DNA from: an uncultured Isosphaeraceae bacterium | GTDB lineage: Bacteria > Planctomycetota > Planctomycetia > Isosphaerales > Isosphaeraceae | NCBI GenBank assembly: GCA_945957605.1 | Contig: CAMFLR010000004.1 | Coordinates: 585,418-649,417, forward strand | Direction: 5' to 3' | Length of the DNA: 64,000 nucleotides | In this document: piece after piece, positions 45,259 to 52,891 of the stretch | How positions within the stretch are numbered: position 1 is the first letter of the stretch | How the letters are laid out: each line of letters begins with the position of its first letter | The notes under the pieces: model-generated | Told to the model about the DNA's origin: nothing | Databases searched by the model: none | Seen by the model: only the letters and a program-made list of their open reading frames with translations | Program-made: the position numbers and the translations under genes

Positions 45259-46185
45259 TCAACTCGCGTTGGCGTCAGTCAACAGCCAGTCGAGCAGCGC
45301 GAGTTGGAAATGCAAGCGATTCGCGGCTTGCGGAATGACGAAACTTCGATCACCGTCAAGCACTTCTTCCGTCACTTCCTCACCACGATGCGCGGGGAGG
45401 CAGTGTAGAAAAATGGCGTCGCTGGCAGCCTTCTTGAAGAGTTTCTCGTTCACCTGGTAGGGCAGGAACGCGAGCGTTCGAGCGGCCGTTTCGGCTTCCT
45501 GTCCCATGCTCGCCCAGACGTCAGTGTAAACGACATGCGCACCAGCTACCGCCTTCGCTGGGTCATGCTCGACAGTCAAAGGCACCTTGGGAAATGCCTG
45601 CTTGAACCGAGTTCGGAACGCTTCGGGAAAATCGTACTCGGGCGGTGAGGCAAGAACGAACGTTACTCCCAACAGCGCCGACGCAACTGCCAGCGAGCGT
45701 GCCACGTTGTTGCCGTCGCCCACGAACACAACCCGCACGCTTTGATCAAGCCGGCCTAAGGTATCGCGAATCGTCAGCAAGTCGGCCATCGCCTGGCAAG
45801 GGTGCGCATCGTCAGAAAGTGCGTTGATGATCGGAATCGATGCATTTGCCGCGAGTTGTTCCACATTCGAGTGTGCGAACGTGCGAATGGCAAGCGCATC
45901 GATATATTGACTGATGACGCGTGCGAAATCGCGAATACTTTCACGTTTACCCAGACCGACGTCTTCACCTTTAAGGAACGTCGATGCCCCGCCCAGCCTC
46001 GTCATTGCGGCTTCAAAGCTTACGCGCGTGCGGAGCGAGGGCTTTTCAAAGATCAGCCCCAGGGTCCGGCCGGTGGCATGTCCCGGCGTGGCGACGGGCG
46101 TTTTCCGCAATCTTTCCGCCCGGTCGAGCAGCATAACGGCTTCGGCGGACGTGATATCAAACAGGTCGAGAAAGTGGCGGGGCAT
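45259..46185 (-). CDS. argF: Ornithine carbamoyltransferase
   Basis: A 308-residue enzyme forming citrulline from ornithine and carbamoyl phosphate. The carbamoyl-phosphate loop is KPSLRTRVSFEAA (S-L-R-T-R in place of STRTR, common in this family). HPCQAMADLLT, FVGDGNNVARSLAVA, DVWASMGQEAE and HCLPAHRGEEV are the other signatures. Length is typical. It lies downstream of argD and argB on the minus strand, a mini arginine operon. It is convergent with recQ, whose stop lies 6 nt away. Confidence 0.96.
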   Translation of the reverse strand: MPRHFLDLFDITSAEAVMLLDRAERLRKTPVATPGHATGRTLGLIFEKPSLRTRVSFEAAMTRLGGASTFLKGEDVGLGKRESIRDFARVISQYIDALAIRTFAHSNVEQLAANASIPIINALSDDAHPCQAMADLLTIRDTLGRLDQSVRVVFVGDGNNVARSLAVASALLGVTFVLASPPEYDFPEAFRTRFKQAFPKVPLTVEHDPAKAVAGAHVVYTDVWASMGQEAETAARTLAFLPYQVNEKLFKKAASDAIFLHCLPAHRGEEVTEEVLDGDRSFVIPQAANRLHFQLALLDWLLTDANAS

Positions 46186-46220
46186 CTTGGGAACGCGTTC
46201 CTCTCTGAGCAGGTCGAGAC

Positions 46221-47435
46221 TCAGGCCGTCGCGGGAAGTGAGCGAATCACGTCGAACAGCGTGGCGCAGCCGTCGTCAATCTGCTCGTCAAGAATGTTCA
46301 GAGCCGGCAACAAACGAATCACCGTGCCATGCGTGGCGTTGATCAACAGCCCTGCTTCGAGGCACTTCTGAACCACAGTCGAAGCGTCGACCGTCAGTTC
46401 GAGACCAATCATCACGCCCATGATGCGAATCTCCTTTACGAGATCCGGCCGGGCGGTGCGAATCCGCTCAAAGTGGCTGCGGAATCGCTCGCCAATCGCC
46501 TTGCCACGCTCGAGCAACCCTTCGGCGTCGATCGTTTCGATCGTCGCAATCCCCGCGCGACAGGCAATCGGATTGCCACCGAACGTGCTGGCGTGCATCC
46601 CCGGTTTGAGCGTCGCCGCAACGTTCTTCTGAGCGATCAACACCCCGGCCGCGACACCACCGGCCAGCGCCTTGGCGACCGTCATGATGTCGGGCTCAAT
46701 GCCGTAGTGCTGGTAGGCGAACCAGGTTCCCGTGCGGCCCAAGCCCGTTTGGACCTCGTCGAGAATGAGAAGTGCACCACGTTCCGTGCAAAGCTTCCGC
46801 AGACCTTCGAGATATCCCGGCGCAGGCAGATTCACGCCACCTTCGCCCTGAATCGGCTCAAGCAAAACGGCAGCCGTCTTGTCGTCGATCAGCTTTTCCA
46901 TCGCCGCAAGGTCATTGTGCGGCGCGTACTCAAAACCCGGCACCATCGGCTCGAAACCGACGTGATACTTGGGCTGGGCCGTGGCAGTGAGGGCTCCATA
47001 CGTACGTCCATGGAAACCGTGTTCGACGGTGATGATCTTCGTGCGACCGGCCGCGTGACCGTGCGCCCGAGCCAGCTTGATCGCCGCTTCGTTTGCCTCG
47101 GCTCCACTGTTGCAGAAGAAGCACTGACCGCCAAAAGAGCGATCCGAAAGCAACTGGGCGAACTGGCCCTGCGCTTCCATGTACCAGGTGTTGGGAATGT
47201 GAATCAGCTCACCGACCTGCTCGCGCACCGCCTCAACGACGCGCGGGGGGCAGTGGCCGATCATGTTGCAGCCCCAGCCTGGGAAGAAGTCGAGGTAGCG
47301 CCGGCCTTCGGCGTCCCAAATCCACGAGCCTTCGCCCCTCACCAGGCAGACCGGGTAACGGCGATAGTTGCCGATCACGTAACGGTCGAACTGGGCGATG
47401 GTCTCGGCAGAGCTCTGGTGGGCGACGTGGGACAA
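46221..47435 (-). CDS. argD: Acetylornithine aminotransferase
   Basis: A PLP aminotransferase of about 404 residues converting N-acetylglutamate semialdehyde to acetylornithine. The frame opens at ATG 47495 (MGNCRSRISTAT), but TTG 47435 (LSHVAHQSSAETI) has AGGAG 9 nt upstream and better fits the family N-terminus, so I prefer it. Signatures are FFPGWGCNMIGH, CFFCNSGAEANEAAIKLAR, HGFHGRTYGALTATAQ, LLILDEVQTGLGRTG, the PLP lysine in MTVAKALAGG and STFGGNPIACRAG. It lies between argB and argF. Confidence 0.93.
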   Translation of the reverse strand: MSHVAHQSSAETIAQFDRYVIGNYRRYPVCLVRGEGSWIWDAEGRRYLDFFPGWGCNMIGHCPPRVVEAVREQVGELIHIPNTWYMEAQGQFAQLLSDRSFGGQCFFCNSGAEANEAAIKLARAHGHAAGRTKIITVEHGFHGRTYGALTATAQPKYHVGFEPMVPGFEYAPHNDLAAMEKLIDDKTAAVLLEPIQGEGGVNLPAPGYLEGLRKLCTERGALLILDEVQTGLGRTGTWFAYQHYGIEPDIMTVAKALAGGVAAGVLIAQKNVAATLKPGMHASTFGGNPIACRAGIATIETIDAEGLLERGKAIGERFRSHFERIRTARPDLVKEIRIMGVMIGLELTVDASTVVQKCLEAGLLINATHGTVIRLLPALNILDEQIDDGCATLFDVIRSLPATA

Positions 47436-47553
47436 GGAAGGAGGCTCCTGTGTAAAAGGAGTGGCGGTAGAAATCCTCGAACGACAATTCCCCATTCAAT
47501 CAAAGATGCGATGACGGCTGAACATGCCGACCGACATTTCAAAACGTCCCAAC

Positions 47554-48480
47554 TTAAGGCCGGATGGCGATGGGTGGCCTGGGACCGTCGGGCGGCAATT
47601 CGGGACGGACGATTTCGGTACCAATGCCGGTGCGGGTGTACATTTCGAGCAGGAGCGAGTGCCGCAACCGGCCGTCGATGATGTGCACCTTGGAAACGCC
47701 GTGCGCCAGGCTTTCGAGCGCGGCTTCAACCTTGGGGATCATCCCCTTGTCGATCACGCCGCTCGCAATCAGCCCCTGGCAGTCGTCGGGCGTCAGACTC
47801 GGCAGCAGGCTGCCAGGTTCGTTGCGATCGCGGAGGATGCCGGGCGTATCGGTAAGGAAAACGAGCTTATCAGCCTTGAGCGCCATGGCGACACCAGCCG
47901 CGGCGGTATCTGCATTGACGTTGAGCAAGCCGCCGTCGTCATCTTCAGCCAGCGAGGGGAGAACAGGAACGACGCCAGCCAGGCAAGAATTGATGATAGG
48001 TTCGGCATCAACCTCGTCGACTTCGCCGACGCGACCGAGGTCGATCTGCCCACCCTTGCCGTCGGGCAGCGTAAGCCGTCGGCCCCAGAGGCATTGACTG
48101 GTCTTATGATGCAAGCCGAAGGCACGTCCGCCAAACTTCTTGATGTGGCGGATGATGTCTTCGTTGATTTCTTCGGCCAGGACGCGGGCGACAATTGCGA
48201 GCGTGGCGTCGTCGGTGTAACGCCGGCCTTGCACGAAGCGAGCCTGCAGACCGGCCCGTTCCATCTGGGCGGTGATCGCCTTGCCGCCGCCGTGGACGAC
48301 GACGGGCCGCATGCCGACGGTCTGCATGAAAACGATGTCAACCAGAAGCGCCTGAAGGGCTTCGGGTTCTTCCATCACGGAGCCACCGAGCTTGATCACG
48401 GTGAACTTGCCGTGAAACTTGCGGAAGTAGCCCATCGCCTCGATCAGGACATCCGCCTTGCGGATCGCTTCCTCATGCAC
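47554..48480 (-). CDS. argB: Acetylglutamate kinase
   Basis: About 308 residues from GTG 48480 (VHEEAIRKADVLIEAMGYF), chosen for GGAG 9 nt upstream; the frame opens at GTG 48501. It phosphorylates N-acetylglutamate. Signatures are FTVIKLGGSVMEE, VVVHGGGKAI, FVQGRRYTDDATLA, LNVNADTAAAGVAMAL, FLTDTPGIL, GMIPKVEAALES and HIIDGRLRHSLLLEMYT. The N-terminal helix (IRKADVLIEAMGYFRKF) and C-terminal GTE-type end resemble the arginine-inhibited hexameric form. A terminator-like hairpin lies just upstream. Confidence 0.94.
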   Translation of the reverse strand: MHEEAIRKADVLIEAMGYFRKFHGKFTVIKLGGSVMEEPEALQALLVDIVFMQTVGMRPVVVHGGGKAITAQMERAGLQARFVQGRRYTDDATLAIVARVLAEEINEDIIRHIKKFGGRAFGLHHKTSQCLWGRRLTLPDGKGGQIDLGRVGEVDEVDAEPIINSCLAGVVPVLPSLAEDDDGGLLNVNADTAAAGVAMALKADKLVFLTDTPGILRDRNEPGSLLPSLTPDDCQGLIASGVIDKGMIPKVEAALESLAHGVSKVHIIDGRLRHSLLLEMYTRTGIGTEIVRPELPPDGPRPPIAIRP

Positions 48481-48515
48481 GTCGCCAGACTCCGCCTGCA
48501 CTGTCCATCAATTGC

Positions 48516-48540
48516 AAAAGCCCGGCCACCGGGGGCCGAG
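48516..48540 (-). terminator. Terminator-like hairpin before argB
   Basis: On the minus strand a 7-bp GC-rich stem (CTCGGCC with GGCCGGG, one G-T pair) with a 6-nt loop is followed by C and four T. It lies about 120 nt after the stop of the TauE/SafE gene and 35 nt before the preferred argB start. It may end the rsmE/TauE transcript. The T-run is short, so confidence is moderate. Confidence 0.6.
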
Positions 48541-48661
48541 CAAACCGTTATTGTTCATTTCAGTGGGTCAGTTGTAAAGTGGTTTCTTTGTGAAGATTTC
48601 AGCCCAGCAATTGCGAAGCGTGATGTGAGCATATCTCTTAAAACATGTTGAACAGCACGAT

Positions 48662-49087
48662 TCATTCAAGTTCAGGCGCGGTGACAGGTGCCGGCTTCGC
48701 TGCCGGAGCCTTGACCGTTCCGCCAAAAAGGAAATAAACGCCGACCGCCAGCAGAAACACTCCATAAAGCCGCTTCATGGTCGGCGGGCTTAGCAGTCCC
48801 GAGAGTTTAGCGCCGATGAGCGTCCCGAAAACGAGGCCAAGGGCAATCGCCAGGCCCCAACCGACATTCATTTCACCGCGGCGTTTGTACTCAAGAACGG
48901 CCAGAATCGCCACTGGCAGCAACTGTGCAAGCAACGACGTACCGGTCGCGGTTTTCTGGTCGAGACCAAACCCAAGCATCAGCGCTGGGACGATGATCAG
49001 TCCGCCGCCGATCCCGAACATCCCGCCGATCACTCCCGCTCCCAGACCGATCCCCGCCATGACCAATATAAAGATTCCGCCGCTCAT
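48662..49087 (-). CDS. Half-size TauE/SafE family membrane protein
   Basis: A 141-residue protein with four hydrophobic segments. Family marks are GLGAGVIGGMFGIGGGLIIV and ALGLVFGTLIGAKLSGLL, which match the half-repeat of TauE/SafE (sulfite/anion exporters, normally ~250 residues, two repeats). It holds one repeat, so it probably works as a dimer; truncation of a longer gene is less likely because it begins and ends cleanly. A Pro/Ala tail (KAPAAKPAPVTAPELE) follows. Its ATG overlaps the rsmE stop by 4 nt (49084-49087). The substrate is not known. Confidence 0.86.
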   Translation of the reverse strand: MSGGIFILVMAGIGLGAGVIGGMFGIGGGLIIVPALMLGFGLDQKTATGTSLLAQLLPVAILAVLEYKRRGEMNVGWGLAIALGLVFGTLIGAKLSGLLSPPTMKRLYGVFLLAVGVYFLFGGTVKAPAAKPAPVTAPELE

Positions 49088-49812
49088 GAACGGGCTCCTG
49101 TGGATTGGGCGAGCGCTTGCTGAATAAGATAGGCCGACGCCGCAACTGCCGCAGTTTCGATCCGTAAGATCAATGGTCCCAAAGAGATCGGACGAAAACC
49201 GCGACTGATCGCCTCGCCTACTTCTTCATCGGTGAGTCCCCCCTCGGGACCGATAGTGACCGAGATTCCGCCGGCGATATCGAGCGATGGAACGCTTTCG
49301 GCTTCGGCCGGATGGGCGATGAACCGATAATTCGTCGTCGCGGCTAGCCTTAGCCAATCCGACCACGATGTAGGCTGGGTGACCTCCATCAAAGCCCCTC
49401 GGCCCGACTGCTTGCACGCTTCGATCACTTGCCGCCTGAGGCGATCCAACTTCGACGAGCGCGGGTCGACGACCGAGCGTTTGGTGATGATCGGCACAAG
49501 TTGGGTAACGCCAAGCTCGGTCGCCTTTTCGACGAGCCAGTCGAATCGGTCCCCTTTGGGGACGGCCGTCGCAAGAATGAAGGGGCTGGGGAGGCCGCGA
49601 TCGGGCAGGGCAGGGTCGAGGATGATCAGATCAACCTTGCGCTTCCCAATTTCCGCAACTTGCGCGAGCGCGTTGTGACCGCGACCGTCGAAGAGGATAA
49701 CCTGGTCGCCTACGTTGATCCGGCAAACTCGCGCGAGGTGGTTGGCCTCATCGTCAAGGAGTTCTGCGCGGCCGTCTGGCCACGCTCCTGGGCAATAAAA
49801 CCGGTCCGCCAC
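49084..49812 (-). CDS. rsmE: 16S rRNA (uracil1498-N3)-methyltransferase
   Basis: A 242-residue SPOUT methyltransferase acting on 16S rRNA in the small subunit. The N-terminal PUA-like part has EANHLARVCRINVGDQVILFDG. The SPOUT part has KGDRFDWLVEKATELGV, LVPIITKRSVV, RRQVIEACKQSGRGALMEV, ISVTIGPEGGLTDEEV and SLGPLILRIETAAVAA (the knot). Length and motifs are typical. It is co-transcribed with the TauE/SafE gene and diverges from the ExeA-like gene at 49934. Confidence 0.94.
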   Translation of the reverse strand: MADRFYCPGAWPDGRAELLDDEANHLARVCRINVGDQVILFDGRGHNALAQVAEIGKRKVDLIILDPALPDRGLPSPFILATAVPKGDRFDWLVEKATELGVTQLVPIITKRSVVDPRSSKLDRLRRQVIEACKQSGRGALMEVTQPTSWSDWLRLAATTNYRFIAHPAEAESVPSLDIAGGISVTIGPEGGLTDEEVGEAISRGFRPISLGPLILRIETAAVAASAYLIQQALAQSTGARS

Positions 49813-49933
49813 GACGTTCCTCCCACCAACTCATCAAAGCCGAGCGGTCATCTTACCGATCTTAGAAGAAGAACGCGATTGTCGGGCCTGCAACGGCCTC
49901 GACAAATTTGTCGATTGCAGGGGGACGTGCGGA

Positions 49934-50728
49934 GTGTGGTTGAAGCACTGGAACCTGGCCCGCGACCCGTTTCCCACCGTCGCGCCCGCATTCGTTTCCG
50001 TCGCCGCTCATCAAACTGCGCTAGAAACGCTGCTTGGCGTTGTTGGAGCAGGTGAGCGATTCGTGATACTCCGTGGTGAGGTGGGAATCGGCAAGTCGAC
50101 GGTTCTGAAGCAGGCCGTCGATCGCCTCCGCGCACCTGGCGTACGAATCGCCACGTCGTCGAATCCGCAAAATGAGGTCGGCTTGCTGGAAGACTTGCGA
50201 CGATCGCTTCGGTTCGGCAAACCCGGCCTAAGCACGTCCGGTGAGTTGATTCTGGCACTCTCAAACGCAGTCAGGCTCATTCACGCTCAGCGCGGGCGTA
50301 TGATCGTTGCGATCGACGGTGCAGACTTGCTTTCAGCCGAGGTCTGGTCGCGAATTGGTTGTCTCGATTCATTGGGTCACACGACGATCATCCGCACGCA
50401 AGCTGAGAAAAGCGGCGAGATCGCCGACGAGCCGGTTTTCATCCAACTCGAACGATTGACCCGGCAGGAAAGCCGCCACTATCTTACAGAAAAGCTGGTG
50501 CGGGCTGGTCGGACCGAGCAAACCTTCAACGCCAGAGCGACCACGCGTTTGCACGCACTGGCGATGGGCGTGCCACGCTCGCTCGACCGCTTGACACGAG
50601 CTGCGTTACAAGCAGGAGCGCGGCGCAACGAGCCGATTGTCACCGAGGAAACCGTCGCGTGCGTTGCACCTTCGCTGAATCGCGAAACTTTTCCTCGCCT
50701 GGGCTCGCTGTCGCTCGAGTCAGCCTAA
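49934..50728 (+). CDS. ExeA-like AAA ATPase
   Basis: A 264-residue ATPase starting at GTG 49934. The opening WLKHWNLARDPFPTVAPAF is typical of the ExeA/MshM general-secretion ATPases (usual FGLxxxPF). Walker A is GEVGIGKST, Walker B is RMIVAIDGADLL, and sensor and arginine-finger regions follow (LERLTRQESRHYLTEKL). The C-terminal peptidoglycan-binding or membrane segment of full ExeA is missing. Family members drive assembly of secretion or pilus machinery, but none of that machinery is adjacent. Its 3' end overlaps the next gene by 70 nt. Confidence 0.82.
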   Translation: MWLKHWNLARDPFPTVAPAFVSVAAHQTALETLLGVVGAGERFVILRGEVGIGKSTVLKQAVDRLRAPGVRIATSSNPQNEVGLLEDLRRSLRFGKPGLSTSGELILALSNAVRLIHAQRGRMIVAIDGADLLSAEVWSRIGCLDSLGHTTIIRTQAEKSGEIADEPVFIQLERLTRQESRHYLTEKLVRAGRTEQTFNARATTRLHALAMGVPRSLDRLTRAALQAGARRNEPIVTEETVACVAPSLNRETFPRLGSLSLESA

Positions 50729-51639
50729 TTTTAATTGTGGTGCTCGCTTGGGATGGCTCAAGCAAGGCCGACGAGCCGGTCGATCGCGCCGTCGCATTTT
50801 TGCGCGTCGAAGTACCAGCCTGGCCGCGCGACAACCATTGCTTCTCGTGCCACAACAACGGCGATTCTGCACGTGCGCTTTATCGAGCGCGAGGAGTCGA
50901 ACGCGCTTTACTCGCTGAAACCACGCGCTGGCTGGAAACGCCGCGGTCGTGGGACGCGCAGGGGGAAGAAGGCCCCTCGAACGATAAGAAACTCGCCCGT
51001 TTGCAGTTTGCACTCGCGCTTGCAACGGCGGTACAAACCGGCAGCTCCAGTTCGCGAGACGCATTACATGAAGCGGCCGATCGCGTCGAGCGTGACATGG
51101 CCGCGGATGGGTCGTGGCCGAGTTTTGAGAGTAGCACAGTCGCTTCGCCTGCGACATATGGCAAACGGCTTGCAACCGCGCTCGCGATTCGGCTGTTTGA
51201 GACTGATGGTGCCAAACGCCATGAGCGAGCGATTGCGTCGGCGCAGAAGTGGTTGCGGCAGCAAGCGATTGAAAATGTCATCGAGGCTGCTGCAGTGATG
51301 TTGATCGAAGACAAAAACCAGCGAACCGACGCAGGCCGCAAGGCACTCGCCTTATTGCTTCGCGCACAATCGAAATCGGGCGGTTGGGGACCGTATCCCA
51401 ATGCGCCGACTGAAGCGTTTGATACCGCCATTGTGCTGATCGCCCTTGCTCCATTTCAGAGCGATGTCGAGGCCGGTCCGGCCCTCAAACGAGGCAGATC
51501 CGCACTTGTGGCGATGCAAAATCCCGACGGTTCGTTTCCTGGCAGCACGCGGCCGCCCGGCGGGGAAAGTTATGCGCAGCGGCTTTCGACAACCGGCTGG
51601 GCGACGCTCGCCCTTATTGTGTTCGACCGCGCAAACTAG
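50659..51639 (+). CDS. Exported toroid-repeat protein with CxxCH motif
   Basis: A 326-residue protein starting at GTG 50659; the signal peptide VARVSLILIVVLAWDGSSKA supports a start inside the preceding gene. Near the N-terminus a CFSCH (C61, C64, H65) could covalently bind haem c. The rest consists of alpha-alpha repeats seen in prenyltransferases and squalene cyclases: MAADGSWPSFE, AQSKSGGWGPYPNAPTEAFD, NPDGSFPGS, STTGWATLALI. The catalytic DxDD of squalene cyclases is not seen. The likely role is periplasmic and non-enzymatic or electron-linked; substrate unknown. Confidence 0.8.
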   Translation: MRCTFAESRNFSSPGLAVARVSLILIVVLAWDGSSKADEPVDRAVAFLRVEVPAWPRDNHCFSCHNNGDSARALYRARGVERALLAETTRWLETPRSWDAQGEEGPSNDKKLARLQFALALATAVQTGSSSSRDALHEAADRVERDMAADGSWPSFESSTVASPATYGKRLATALAIRLFETDGAKRHERAIASAQKWLRQQAIENVIEAAAVMLIEDKNQRTDAGRKALALLLRAQSKSGGWGPYPNAPTEAFDTAIVLIALAPFQSDVEAGPALKRGRSALVAMQNPDGSFPGSTRPPGGESYAQRLSTTGWATLALIVFDRAN

Positions 51640-51706
51640 GAACAGAAAACTCTCAGATCGACTCTGGACGCGGCGCAATTCGAGGTGAGCTTCCACGAGG
51701 TGAACT

Positions 51707-52753
51707 ATGTCGCGATCTTCAAAAACCCGATGGTTGAGCATTAGCGTAAAAGCCGGGATGCTTCTTATCCTCCTTGCAGGAATCGGCCTTGCGATCCTAA
51801 CGGAGCCTGCGCGGGCGCAGCGCAGGGCCGTTCAAAGGATCCGCCAGGCGGGCGGTACTGTCAACTATGAAGCGACGGCATCGTCGCGGTGGAATACCAC
51901 CTTTGAGGCCGATCTTAACGCCGCCTGGTTCGTTCGTCTCATCGGTGTCGACTACTTTTACGCGGTGACCTCGGTCAACCTGGAAAAGACTGCAATCGAC
52001 GACAAGATTGTTGCCGCGCTCCGGGATCTTCCCAAGTTGGAGCTTCTTTATTTCCCGTCAACTGGCGTCACCGACGAACAAATGGCTGTTTTGAAACGGC
52101 TTCACAATCTCAAGAATTTGTACTTGCAAGGCCGATCGTTTGGAGACGCCGGCCTTAAGAATATCGCGGAATTGAAGCAAATCGAAAGCCTTACGCTAAA
52201 CAAGTCAAAAGTAACAGACGAGGGTCTCAGGCGACTGGTCAATCTGTCGAATCTCAATTACTTGAACGTCTCGGAAACTTCGGTGACGGATGAGGGACTG
52301 AAGGGGATTGCGCAGCGTCATCCGAACATATCCACTTTTTATGCAGACAACACACGTATTAGCGATCAGGGTTTGATAGAAATAGGCAAACTCTCCGGTC
52401 TTTATTCGCTAAGCATGGAGAAAACATTGGTATCGAATGAGGGCTTGAGGAACCTCTCAAACCTCACAAATCTGGGCAATCTGGCGTTGAGCGACAACGC
52501 CATAGACGACAAGGGAATTGCCTTTCTCGCTTCCCTAACGGGGTTGTATACACTTCGCTTGCAAAAAACCAAAATCACAGACAAAAGCACCCCAATTCTC
52601 GCGACGTTTTCGCGTTTGCATATCCTCAATTTAGACGAAACCTTGATAACGCCTCAGGCAATTGCCGGATTACACCAGCAAATTCCAGGCGTGATCATCG
52701 GTAAAATCGAAGAAGACGAAGAGTTCGGGGACCTCGATTCTGATAAGGATTAA
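51707..52753 (+). CDS. Membrane-anchored leucine-rich repeat protein
   Basis: A 348-residue protein with an N-terminal signal anchor (AGMLLILLAGIGLAILTEPARA). Then come about nine LRRs of roughly 24 residues: LKNLYLQGRSFGDAGLKNI, IESLTLNKSKVTDEGLRRL, LNYLNVSETSVTDEGLKGI, TNLGNLALSDNAIDDKGIAF, LYTLRLQKTKITDKSTPI. The end is acidic (EEDEEFGDLDSDKD). LRR proteins of this TDEGL type are common in planctomycetes and bind protein partners. Base composition looks poorer in GC than in neighbours. GAGGTGA precedes the ATG. Target unknown. Confidence 0.88.
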   Translation: MSRSSKTRWLSISVKAGMLLILLAGIGLAILTEPARAQRRAVQRIRQAGGTVNYEATASSRWNTTFEADLNAAWFVRLIGVDYFYAVTSVNLEKTAIDDKIVAALRDLPKLELLYFPSTGVTDEQMAVLKRLHNLKNLYLQGRSFGDAGLKNIAELKQIESLTLNKSKVTDEGLRRLVNLSNLNYLNVSETSVTDEGLKGIAQRHPNISTFYADNTRISDQGLIEIGKLSGLYSLSMEKTLVSNEGLRNLSNLTNLGNLALSDNAIDDKGIAFLASLTGLYTLRLQKTKITDKSTPILATFSRLHILNLDETLITPQAIAGLHQQIPGVIIGKIEEDEEFGDLDSDKD

Positions 52754-52891
52754 GCCAACGAGAAATGGCAACCGAAATTGGCCTTACTCCGCGTCACAGC
52801 GCATTCGTCATCATTGCCTTTGACTCGCCACCGAAATGAAGCGATGATAAGAAAGCGTTAAACATTTGCGTGCGGGGCAGAGGTACGCAGC

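Noticed and set aside
46329..48651. Plus frames opposite argD and argB
   Set aside because: Both are mirror frames of the well-supported arg genes; no Shine-Dalgarno or motif.
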